Source: Psychromicrobium xiongbiense
GTDB lineage: Bacteria; Actinomycetota; Actinomycetes; Actinomycetales; Micrococcaceae
NCBI RefSeq assembly: GCF_030271165.1
Contig: NZ_JASSZH010000014.1
Coordinates: 146,350 to 210,349, forward strand
DNA: 64,000 nucleotides
Reading direction: 5' to 3'
Every line of letters begins with the position of its first letter. Position 1 is the stretch's first letter. Under the pieces are notes generated by a model. It saw only the letters and a program-made list of their open reading frames with translations, ran no database searches and was not told the DNA's origin. Of this stretch, positions 16,708 to 23,980 are shown piece by piece. Made by a program: the position numbers and the translations under genes.

Positions 16708-16846
16708 TCTGAAATATGTTGCTGATTTGGCATCCTGCAACTCCCATCCTGCCCGATATACGCAAGATAGGCAACATATTTCCGAATTACGACTTTGCCG
16801 GGCCATGTGCCACTCCCTGTGAGAAATCGGCAAGATACTTCCGGTT
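16708..16846. promoter_or_regulatory. Reiterated operator-like sites upstream of hipB
   Basis: AAATATGTTGC (16712-16722) and GCAACATATTT (16771-16781) are perfect inverted repeats. The extended right copy GGCAACATATTTCCGAA is echoed by GGCAAGATACTTCCGGT starting at 16829, and a partial CGCAAGATAG lies at 16761-16770. Multiple spaced copies fit cooperative HipB/HipBA autorepression. Binding is inferred. Confidence 0.6.
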
Positions 16847-16980
16847 TTCTAGATCCCCACAGAGTCAGTGGCTGCCAGACCCTCGGCGAACCCGCTGTCG
16901 ACCGCTGTAGATCCAGATCCAGATCCACGATCGCACGGTTCCGTATGAATCATAGAGAAACGATGTCCTGACACCAGACA

Positions 16981-16999
16981 CCACCGTCACCGCCAGGTG
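16981..16999 (+). repeat. att-like direct repeat, copy 3 (distal island boundary)
   Basis: This is an exact 19-base copy of the tRNA-Ser end plus adjacent bases (9455-9473). It is followed immediately by a diverged copy of the tRNA terminator and the same downstream TTTTTGGTTTTCGGGTGG run, so it is probably the original chromosomal right junction. Confidence 0.85.
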
Positions 17000-17001
17000 T
17001 T

Positions 17002-17040
17002 GTCTCGGGACATAGTTCCCACTGTGTCCCGAGACTTTTT
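17002..17040 (+). terminator. Terminator, diverged copy of the tRNA-Ser terminator
   Basis: GTCTCGGGACATAGT (17002-17016) pairs with ACTGTGTCCCGAGAC (17021-17035), with one G-U pair, around TCCC, followed by five T. The stem differs from 9474-9511 by paired changes, while the flanking CCAGGTG and TTTTTGGTTTTCGGGTGG are conserved. This supports descent from the same tRNA downstream region. Confidence 0.85.
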
Positions 17041-17160
17041 GGTTTTCGGGTGGGTGTGCACCCTTCTCCCTGCAGTGTCTGCGGGATCCTGAACTACCAT
17101 CCCCGTTGCGTCGCGTGGGAGAATCTGGTTGCCCGAGTCTCGATGACGAATGGATGCCTG

Positions 17161-17622
17161 ATGCCTCTGTGGACACCGCTGATCATTCTCCACGCGGTTG
17201 CAGCGACAGTTGCGCTCATGATCGGCGCCGTCCAGCTCTTCCGGCGCAAGGGTGATCGCCCGCACCGAACCCTCGGACGCATCTGGGTGATCTTCATGGC
17301 AATCGCCCTCCTGACATCGTTCGGGATTCTGACGATTACCGGCGGATTCGGCATCCTGCACGGCCTCTCCGTGTTCACTGCCTGCACCATCACGATCGGA
17401 GTCATTCAGGCCCGGCGCGCCAAAATCCCCTCACATCGCGCGTTCATGATCGGCTCCTACTTCGGTTTGCTCGGCGCCTTGATCGGCGTCGTGGCAGTGC
17501 CGACCCGGCGCATTCCAACCCTCGCAGTGCATGAACCGCTTCTTCTGGTGCTCTTCCTCGCGATTCTCGCGCTGGCAACGGCGGCGACCGTCATCGGCAT
17601 CGTCCGCTTCCGACGCCCTTAA
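17161..17622 (+). CDS. DUF2306-like membrane protein
   Basis: The 153-residue product starting MPLWTPLIILHAVAAT has four to five hydrophobic helices, with RRKGDRPHRTLGRIW after the first and SFGILTITGGFGILH in the middle. This matches the DUF2306 family of predicted small membrane proteins. ATG 17143 is an equally possible start; neither has a strong ribosome site. It lies just beyond the island's distal att copy, so it is probably the native neighbour of tRNA-Ser. Confidence 0.8.
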   Translation: MPLWTPLIILHAVAATVALMIGAVQLFRRKGDRPHRTLGRIWVIFMAIALLTSFGILTITGGFGILHGLSVFTACTITIGVIQARRAKIPSHRAFMIGSYFGLLGALIGVVAVPTRRIPTLAVHEPLLLVLFLAILALATAATVIGIVRFRRP

Positions 17623-17707
17623 TCAGTCCGCCGGGTAGCTGAGAACGTGGCGCAGGGCAGTCTCAGCCATCTGGTCGACGAGGCCTCCCGCTCCCCTCCC
17701 ACGACCC

Positions 17708-18052
17708 GAAGAGCTTTGGGCCACCTTTGCTCAGCTGTGCGAATCACCGACATCGACCATCGAATACCTGCAATGGTCTCGGATATACCCCCGCTGGATG
17801 GTCACCGAGGTTCCAACGTTTGATTCCGCAGACGCGCAGGCGCACCAGAGGTTCATCAACCTCATCGACGTTCTCGTAGAAGTAGAAGCAGACGTGTCGG
17901 TATCTTTCGTCTCAGGACACAGCCTCGCGACGTTCCGTGACAGTTCTTCAGCACGGCGTGAAGCGGTCACAGTTCTATGCCGCGGCGGCCGAGGAACCAA
18001 GGGAAGTTTCATGAGCCACCCGACATCAGTGGCGCCATCGTCGTATTTCTGA
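17708..18052 (+). pseudogene. C-terminal remnant of a ZapE/AFG1-like ATPase
   Basis: The frame encodes FAQLCESPTSTIEYLQ, then a VP-containing segment and AHQRFINLIDVLVE. These are recognisable as the C-terminal part of the AFG1/ZapE cell-division ATPase family (LC--P-S--DYL, RFINLIDVL). The Walker A and B parts are absent, no start codon or ribosome site exists, and the last 50 residues drift from the family. The gene is therefore a decayed fragment. Family assignment rests on motif recall. Confidence 0.6.
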
Positions 18053-18405
18053 CGAACTACCCCGGAGAAAACAGGACCGAGTTCACCGCCCGTTTCGGAG
18101 TTGGCCCCGCGGAGGACGCCCTCTGGGCCTCAGTCCCGACGCCATCGGGCATCTACGCGCCCTGCGTCATCGTCGGTGTCGCCTTCCTCTCGGGCGGATT
18201 GCCCTACCCCATGACCGTGAAGGAGTCCTCCACCCCTCTGGAGAAATGGCCCACCCGGGGCCATTTGCTCCCGGTTGCCTTTCATCGTGGTGACCCTTCG
18301 CGTCTGGAGGTCCGCTGGGACCAAATACTCAGCAACCGCGAGCGAGCGGAGATCGAGGCTGGGCAGATCGCCGCTCAACAAGGCGGCCCGGCCGCCCTCG
18401 CCTGA
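17977..18405 (+). CDS. Hypothetical protein or gene fragment
   Basis: The open frame ends with LLPVAFHRGDPSRLEVRWDQILSNRERAEIE, a pattern (LPV-VDR-DP-RL-V-WD) common at the C-terminus of small actinobacterial proteins of unknown function. The only ATG (17977) lies inside the zapE-like remnant and lacks a ribosome site, and the first 20 residues look non-native. This may be a truncated gene left by the same decay. Confidence 0.35.
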   Translation: MPRRPRNQGKFHEPPDISGAIVVFLTNYPGENRTEFTARFGVGPAEDALWASVPTPSGIYAPCVIVGVAFLSGGLPYPMTVKESSTPLEKWPTRGHLLPVAFHRGDPSRLEVRWDQILSNRERAEIEAGQIAAQQGGPAALA

Positions 18406-18438
18406 CGAACCGGCCACCACCCTGCTACCGTCTGGCGC

Positions 18439-18960
18439 ATGGGCAGGAGCAACTACCTCATTGAAGGCATTTCCGGCACCGGCAAGACCTCGGTCTGCGC
18501 GGAATTGCAACGGCGCGGCTACCATGCCATCCACGGCGACCGGGAACTGGCCTATCAGGGCGACCCGACAACCGCTGAACCCGTGGAGGGCATCACCGGT
18601 CTTGCCGTGCATGACCACCACCTCTGGAGGGTGGACAGGGTGAAGGCCCTGGTTGCCGACCAGGCTGAGGCGGTGACGTTTTTCTGCGGAGGCTCACGGA
18701 ACGTCGCACAGTTCATCGATCTGTTCGACGGGGTCTTTGTCCTGGAGATCGATGCCGCCACCCTGACCAGGCGGCTTGACCAGCGGCCGGAGGACGAATG
18801 GGGCGGGCAGGGCAGGCAGGCGGAACGCGAGCTGATCCTGCGCACGCATCGAACTGGGGACGAGCAGCCACGCAAGGCGGTGAGGATTGATGCCACCGCG
18901 CCGATCACGGTCGTTGTCGATGAGATCCTCCGGCTCAGCCCTCCTGAGCACCCTCGATGA
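18439..18960 (+). CDS. Small P-loop kinase (AAA_18/shikimate-kinase-like)
   Basis: The 173-residue protein has a Walker A motif (GISGTGKT, residues 10-17), a D-R-LAYQGD segment, a lid-like Arg-rich region (RRLDQRPEDEW) and a VRIDATAPI strand near the C-terminus. This is the layout of small nucleoside or metabolite kinases in the P-loop NTPase superfamily. The substrate cannot be told. Its last 26 bases overlap the 3' end of the convergent GH3 gene. Confidence 0.8.
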   Translation: MGRSNYLIEGISGTGKTSVCAELQRRGYHAIHGDRELAYQGDPTTAEPVEGITGLAVHDHHLWRVDRVKALVADQAEAVTFFCGGSRNVAQFIDLFDGVFVLEIDAATLTRRLDQRPEDEWGGQGRQAERELILRTHRTGDEQPRKAVRIDATAPITVVVDEILRLSPPEHPR

Positions 18961-21181
18961 TCGCCACCATCTCGGCCCGGGGCAACGGGAACCCGTCCAT
19001 CCGTCCCACCGGGAAGTTCCCCAGCATCTTCAGCAGATCCTCGTCCCGACCACCAGCGCCCGATTCCAGCGCCGCCCGCAAGGCCGGCCCGGCCACCGGG
19101 TGCGCCAGAACCTCGTCGAAAGTGGACGCCAGCGAGATCGGAAGCCCGATGTCGTCACCAGCGATCTCCACGGTCGTCGAGGTCCGCAGGTCGCGGCTGG
19201 AGGCGCCGACGTCGATGGTGTACCTGCCGCCTTCGACGATCCAGCGATCAACGCGCACGTCCCAGTAGGCAAGGTCGCTGCGACGCAGGGTGAGCGCGAC
19301 CTGCTTCGTCTCGCCGGGCTTCAGCTCGACGCTCTGGAAGGCTTTCAGTTCCCGTGGCGGACGCTGCACCGTCGAGTCCGGAAGTGAGGTGTAGACCTGG
19401 ACGACCTCGCGCCCGACGATCGCCCCGGTATTGCTCAGCGACACCGTCACGGCGACATCTCCGCCATCGCGGACCGAAGCGAGCGCATCCGTGATCTCAA
19501 AGCTGGTGTAGGAGAGCCCGTGGCCGAAGGGATAGCGCACCTCCAGCCCGCGCGCATCGTAGGAGCGGTAGCCGACCAGCAGACCCTCGCCATAGCGGAC
19601 ATGCCCGTTCTCGCCGGGGAAATTCCCGAAGGCCGGGGTGTCCTCCAGCCGCAGCGGGATGGTCTCGGTCAGCTTCCCCGAGGGATTGACCAGCCCGAAG
19701 AGCACCTCAGCGCTCGCACTGCCACCGGCCTGCCCGAGCAACCAGCATTCGAGGATCGCCGGCACCCGGTCGGCGAAGGGCAGTGCCACCACGCCACCGT
19801 TGGAGAGCATGACGATCGTGTTCGGGTTCGCCGCGAGAACAGCATCGAGCAGATCCAGCTGAGCAGGGGGAAGATCGATGTGCTCGCGGTCGAAGCCCTC
19901 GGATTCCTCCTGCGCCGGGACGCCCAGGAAAAGCACCACCCGCTCCGCACCCGCCGCAACCTGCACGGCCTCGGCGAGCAGCGCGGCGGCATCGCCCGAT
20001 CCGTCGAGCATGAAACCCGGAGCGTACCGCACGCCGCCCGTGGACAGCGCGCGAATCCCCTCGAGCGCAGTGTCCAGGCGGGTCGGGTTGATCTGTGAGG
20101 AGCCAGCCCCCTGATAGCGGGGCTTCTCCGCGAAGACGCCGATGACGGCCACCGCAGCCTCCCGGGCCAGCGGCAGAATCGGACCGTCGTTTTTGAGCAG
20201 GACGATGGACCGAGCGGCGACTTCCCGCGCCAGTGCGTGATGCGCCTCGACATCCAGCGGCCCGGGCACGGCGGGACGGGCCTGTGCCTTGCGCACCAGA
20301 TCCACCATGCGCCCTGCCGCGACGTCCAGCACTTCCTCCTCCAGAGCGCCGTCCTGCACCGCAGCGACCAGCTCCGCGTCGGTGCGGCCACCACTGGAGG
20401 GCATCTCCAGGTCCAACCCTGCCTGCAGCGCCTTCACCCGATCGCTGACCGCACCCCAGTCGGAGACGACCAGCCCGTCGAAACCCCACTCCTCGCGCAG
20501 CACCTGCGTCAACAGCCAGGGGTCTTCCGAGGCGTAAACGCCATTGATCCGGTTGTAGGAGCACATCACCGTCCACGGCTGTGCCTCCTCCACCACCCGT
20601 TGGAATCCGCGCAGATAGATCTCCCGGAGCGGGCGCGGGTCCACGTCACTGGAGACCCGCAGCCGATCGGTCTCCTGATTATTCGCCGCAAAGTGCTTCA
20701 GCGAGGCCCCCACGCCCTGAGACTGGATGCCGCGGACCAGACCCGCACCCACAATGCCGGAGACCACCGGATCCTCGGACAGGTATTCGAAATTGCGGCC
20801 ACACAGGGGCGAACGCTTGATGTTGATGCCCGGGCCCAGGATCACCGCCACCTCTTCAATGGCCGATTCCACCCCCAGCGCCTCCCCCACTCGCTCAGCC
20901 AGCCCGGCATCGAACGCTGATCCGAGCCCGACCGCGGGCGGGAAGCAGGTGGCCGGCACGCTCTGCGCCAGACCGACATGATCACTTGCCCCCGCCTGCT
21001 TGCGCAATCCGTGCGGGCCGTCAGTCATCATCACGGAGGGAATGCCTACGCGATCAACAGCTGTGGTGGTCCAGAAATCGGCGCCGCTGGTCAGAGAGGC
21101 CTTCTCTTCAAGAGTAAGATCCGCCACTCGCCGGGCCATCCGCCGGGCAGCTGCTGCTTCGTGGTCAGATGAGGCGGTCAT
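18935..21181 (-). CDS. Glycoside hydrolase family 3 beta-glycosidase
   Basis: The 748-residue enzyme has the GH3 N-terminal barrel (LTLEEKASLTSGADFW, MTDGPHGLRKQ, RNFEYLSEDP, AANNQETDR), the nucleophile Asp in LVVSDWGAV, the GH3 C-terminal domain and a fibronectin-III-like tail (REVVQVYTSLPDS...LKAFQSVELKPGET). There is no signal peptide, so it is cytoplasmic and probably cleaves imported beta-gluco- or xylo-oligosaccharides. It overlaps the upstream 79-residue gene by four bases (ATGA), implying coupled translation. Confidence 0.95.
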   Translation of the reverse strand: MTASSDHEAAAARRMARRVADLTLEEKASLTSGADFWTTTAVDRVGIPSVMMTDGPHGLRKQAGASDHVGLAQSVPATCFPPAVGLGSAFDAGLAERVGEALGVESAIEEVAVILGPGINIKRSPLCGRNFEYLSEDPVVSGIVGAGLVRGIQSQGVGASLKHFAANNQETDRLRVSSDVDPRPLREIYLRGFQRVVEEAQPWTVMCSYNRINGVYASEDPWLLTQVLREEWGFDGLVVSDWGAVSDRVKALQAGLDLEMPSSGGRTDAELVAAVQDGALEEEVLDVAAGRMVDLVRKAQARPAVPGPLDVEAHHALAREVAARSIVLLKNDGPILPLAREAAVAVIGVFAEKPRYQGAGSSQINPTRLDTALEGIRALSTGGVRYAPGFMLDGSGDAAALLAEAVQVAAGAERVVLFLGVPAQEESEGFDREHIDLPPAQLDLLDAVLAANPNTIVMLSNGGVVALPFADRVPAILECWLLGQAGGSASAEVLFGLVNPSGKLTETIPLRLEDTPAFGNFPGENGHVRYGEGLLVGYRSYDARGLEVRYPFGHGLSYTSFEITDALASVRDGGDVAVTVSLSNTGAIVGREVVQVYTSLPDSTVQRPPRELKAFQSVELKPGETKQVALTLRRSDLAYWDVRVDRWIVEGGRYTIDVGASSRDLRTSTTVEIAGDDIGLPISLASTFDEVLAHPVAGPALRAALESGAGGRDEDLLKMLGNFPVGRMDGFPLPRAEMVAIIEGAQEG

Positions 21182-21417
21182 GAGCGATCTCCTTCGTCAT
21201 TTTCGCCATTGGCGGCTGCCTCAATCCAGTCCGTGGCTTCATCCGTGAGGTACACGTCCCCCGTCGATTCCCCCGCCCACCAGGATGGATCGGTGGTTCC
21301 TTCGGTGATGTCCAGAAGGTCCGCCGCGACCGCCGGGTCCAGAGCTTCACCGTTGTGGGCCACCAGCCATTCCCGGGATTCCGGCCTGAGACGGGGCCAC
21401 CACGCTGTGATATTCAT
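21178..21417 (-). CDS. Small acidic protein coupled to the GH3 gene
   Basis: This is a 79-residue soluble protein rich in Trp and acidic residues (MNITAWWPRLRPESREWLVA...GTTDPSWWAGES...TDWIEAAANGEND). Its stop overlaps the GH3 start by four bases, so it is a real co-translated gene. I know no function for it. It resembles small actinobacterial proteins of unknown role. Confidence 0.75.
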   Translation of the reverse strand: MNITAWWPRLRPESREWLVAHNGEALDPAVAADLLDITEGTTDPSWWAGESTGDVYLTDEATDWIEAAANGENDEGDRS

Positions 21418-21703
21418 GGGCTCAGTCTCGCACCGTTGCGCGGATTTCAGAGCCTGTCACTGCGCCCAAAAAAATTTCTGATCATCCGCAACACGATTCT
21501 CCCGACATGACCACTTAACAAATGTCCGATGGCTACAGCAGAAGTTGGGGGCACTCTGCAAGGCGTATTCCACCTTGCAGGTGAGTTGTGGCGTTCCGGG
21601 CTCCGCGGGTGACACCGTGGAAGGAATGCAGGCCTGAGTATCAGGTTGTCAAGGTGTGGGTGGGGCCGGTCGGCGGTAAACGACTGGCCCCATTCACTAC
21701 CCT

Positions 21704-23980
21704 CTATCGGAAACCTTTCCAGCGCGCCGTTCTGGCGGCGCTCACCAGCGCAGCTCCAAGCAGCAGAACCAGCAGGCCCATCGTTGCCCACTGCGGGCTG
21801 GCGACACCCGTGGCTGCGAGCGCAGATCCGGCGCCTTGTCCGTTGGCCGCTCCGGAACCCAGCCCACCCGCGGCAGATCCTGTTCCGCCACCCAGGCCAC
21901 CGAGCGTCCCGTCTGCACCAAACCAGCTACCTGAACTGAGGCCTGGACCCCGACCGCCGCTCGAAGAACTACCCGAAGAACCCGCGGAGAAACCGACCAC
22001 GACGCTACTCTGCGCCGGGCTGAGTGTGCCACCGGCAGGAGTCGTGCCGCTCACCGTCGCAGGGTTGACCACCTGACCGGCATCGAGATCCGTCTGAGTC
22101 AGCGCATACCGGCCCGAAGCCGTCACGCTCTGCCCCGGCAACAACACCCCGGCCGCACCCGGCCAGGAATACGTCAGCGGCGACAGACCGCTGAGGGCAT
22201 CCTTGAAGGCCACGCCGGACAGCGAGACATTGCCGGTGTTCTTTGCGGTCAATCGATAGGTCATGACCCGGCCCGGTTGCACCGGAGAGCCCAGAGTGGA
22301 GACATCCACCGATTGTGAAAACGACAGCGCTGCAGTGCCGGGCAGCGGTGTGGACAGCTGCACCTGCGCGGACTGCAGACCGGAGCCACCCGGCAGAGTG
22401 CCACTGGCCGACGCCGGGTTGACCACCTGACCGGCATCGAGGTCCGCCTGGGTCAGCGAGTAGCGGCCCGAAGCCGTCACGCTCTGCCCGGGCAACAACA
22501 CCCCGGAAGCACCCGGCCAAGTATACGTCAGGGTGGTCGACAGGTCACCGAGTGTGTCCGTCATGGTCACGCCGGACAACGGAACGTTGCCGGTGTTCGA
22601 TGCCGTCAGCTGATAGGTCAGCGTCTCACCGGGCTGCGCCGGAGTGGTCAGCGCGGTGGTGTCCACCGACTGCGAAAACGCCAGCCCGGAGACCGTGGGC
22701 GCGAAGGTGACGCTCGCACAGGCTGGCGGGTTGACGCCATCGGCCTGAGTCAGATTGGCGGGGCAGTTCTGGTAGTTCTGTGTGCTGGCAGCGAGACCTG
22801 CGGAAACGTTGGAGCGCACCTTCACCGTGAGCGTGCAGGAGGCCACGCCGCTGCCGAGCGTTCCACCGGTGACGCTCACAGTGGAGCTGCCTGCGGTCGC
22901 GTTGACGGTGGCCGGGCACGTCCCGCCGACGGTCGGCGAGTTCGCCACGACCAGCCCGGCTGGCAGCACGTTGGTGAAGGACCAGCCCGCCTTCTGCGAG
23001 AGTTCCGAGGTGTTGGTGACAGTGAACGTCAGGGTGGACGTTGCCCCGGCGGGGACGACACCCGGGCTCAACGCGAGGTCCAGTTGCGGCGTCACATCGA
23101 GCACCCGGAGATTGCCGAAGGCGCCGTCGTTACCCACCGAGGTCAGGCCCTCATTGCGGATCACCAGACCCACCGAATTGTCCGGCATGAGCTGGGATGC
23201 GCTGCCGACGAAGCGACCGTACCGCACCAATGCGCCGTTGACGCTCAGGCTCGGATCGTTCACGGTCAGGCTCTGGCTGGCGGGGTCGGTGCACGGGTTG
23301 ATAGCGGCAGCTGAGACGGGCAGTTCCGCCCCGCTGCTGGTTTTCAGGTAGGGGCGGAGCAGGGGTGCAGCCACCGGCAGATTGCAGGCCGTCGCTGCGG
23401 CATCCACCGAGAGCGTGAGGAAACGGTGCGCCGCGGGCAGCGTCAGTTGGCTCTGCGTGGCAAACTGCTGCGAGTTCAGAGCCACAGGGCCGTCCGGAGC
23501 GTAGGGCAGCGGGACGTCCAGGGCACCGGCGGTGCCGCCAGCGACCACCCGATTGGCCTGCGGAGTGACCTTCCCCGCCAGAATCCCCAGGGCCTCCGCC
23601 TCCGCCCGGATATTGTCGATAGTCGTGGCGAAACCATTGCAGTAGGAGGTCATGGGCACGAACGCATCCTGGTAACTCGCCACAAAACCATTGCAGCGGT
23701 ACTGGTTCAGCCAGTAGGAATCCGCTGTGTACCCCGTCCCTGAGCTGGGCGTGTAGGCCGTCAGCGGGGTAATCCCGGAGCCCTGCTGAAAGTCCTCGGT
23801 ATAGATCGCCACTGGCGGCTGGGGAATACCCGGAGTTCCCGGGGTTGCCTGCGCGGCCGGAGCACTCAGCACGGTGCTGATGGTGAGCAGAGCGAGCAGC
23901 GTGAACAGCAAGGACCACACTGCGTGGGGGCGTTTTGGTCCGTTCTTCACGGACCCGGTATGGAGAGGATCAGAACGCAT
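21704..23980 (-). CDS. Sortase-anchored surface protein with DUF11/DUF7507-like repeats
   Basis: This 758-residue exported protein starts with a long signal peptide (SLLFTLLALLTISTVLSAPAAQA). A roughly 250-residue N-terminal domain and a DUF11-like Ig-fold segment (about 300-400) precede two tandem DUF7507-type repeats with nearly the same text (LLPGQSVTASGRY, LDAGQVVNPA), repeated at DNA level around 22075-22165 and 22430-22520. A Gly/Ser linker then leads to a cell-wall sorting signal: LAATG, a hydrophobic helix and a basic tail. The LAATG form suits actinobacterial class E sortases. The ATG overlaps the sigma-factor gene by 11 bases, so the two are coupled. Confidence 0.9.
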   Translation of the reverse strand: MRSDPLHTGSVKNGPKRPHAVWSLLFTLLALLTISTVLSAPAAQATPGTPGIPQPPVAIYTEDFQQGSGITPLTAYTPSSGTGYTADSYWLNQYRCNGFVASYQDAFVPMTSYCNGFATTIDNIRAEAEALGILAGKVTPQANRVVAGGTAGALDVPLPYAPDGPVALNSQQFATQSQLTLPAAHRFLTLSVDAAATACNLPVAAPLLRPYLKTSSGAELPVSAAAINPCTDPASQSLTVNDPSLSVNGALVRYGRFVGSASQLMPDNSVGLVIRNEGLTSVGNDGAFGNLRVLDVTPQLDLALSPGVVPAGATSTLTFTVTNTSELSQKAGWSFTNVLPAGLVVANSPTVGGTCPATVNATAGSSTVSVTGGTLGSGVASCTLTVKVRSNVSAGLAASTQNYQNCPANLTQADGVNPPACASVTFAPTVSGLAFSQSVDTTALTTPAQPGETLTYQLTASNTGNVPLSGVTMTDTLGDLSTTLTYTWPGASGVLLPGQSVTASGRYSLTQADLDAGQVVNPASASGTLPGGSGLQSAQVQLSTPLPGTAALSFSQSVDVSTLGSPVQPGRVMTYRLTAKNTGNVSLSGVAFKDALSGLSPLTYSWPGAAGVLLPGQSVTASGRYALTQTDLDAGQVVNPATVSGTTPAGGTLSPAQSSVVVGFSAGSSGSSSSGGRGPGLSSGSWFGADGTLGGLGGGTGSAAGGLGSGAANGQGAGSALAATGVASPQWATMGLLVLLLGAALVSAARTARWKGFR

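Larger units (their letters stand above)
9470..16999. mobile_element. Degenerate composite genomic island at tRNA-Ser
   Basis: This 7.5-kb segment is bounded by the tRNA-Ser 3' end and a copy of it, and is split by a third copy at 15226. Its cargo (paired membrane paralogues, AlbA_2-type ATPase, hipBA) is accessory in character. It contains a 101-bp direct repeat and longer non-coding stretches than the flanks. No integrase, excisionase, relaxase or transposase was found in any frame, so it would be immobile by itself. Island status is inferred from the repeats and content. Confidence 0.75.

Noticed and set aside
19707..20576. 289-residue minus frame within the GH3 gene
   Set aside because: Arg/Gly/Ala-rich alternative reading of the GH3 coding strand; no independent start.
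22074..22520. Direct repeat that might be a mobile element
   Set aside because: It encodes the two tandem DUF7507-type repeats of the surface protein, so it is an intragenic domain duplication.
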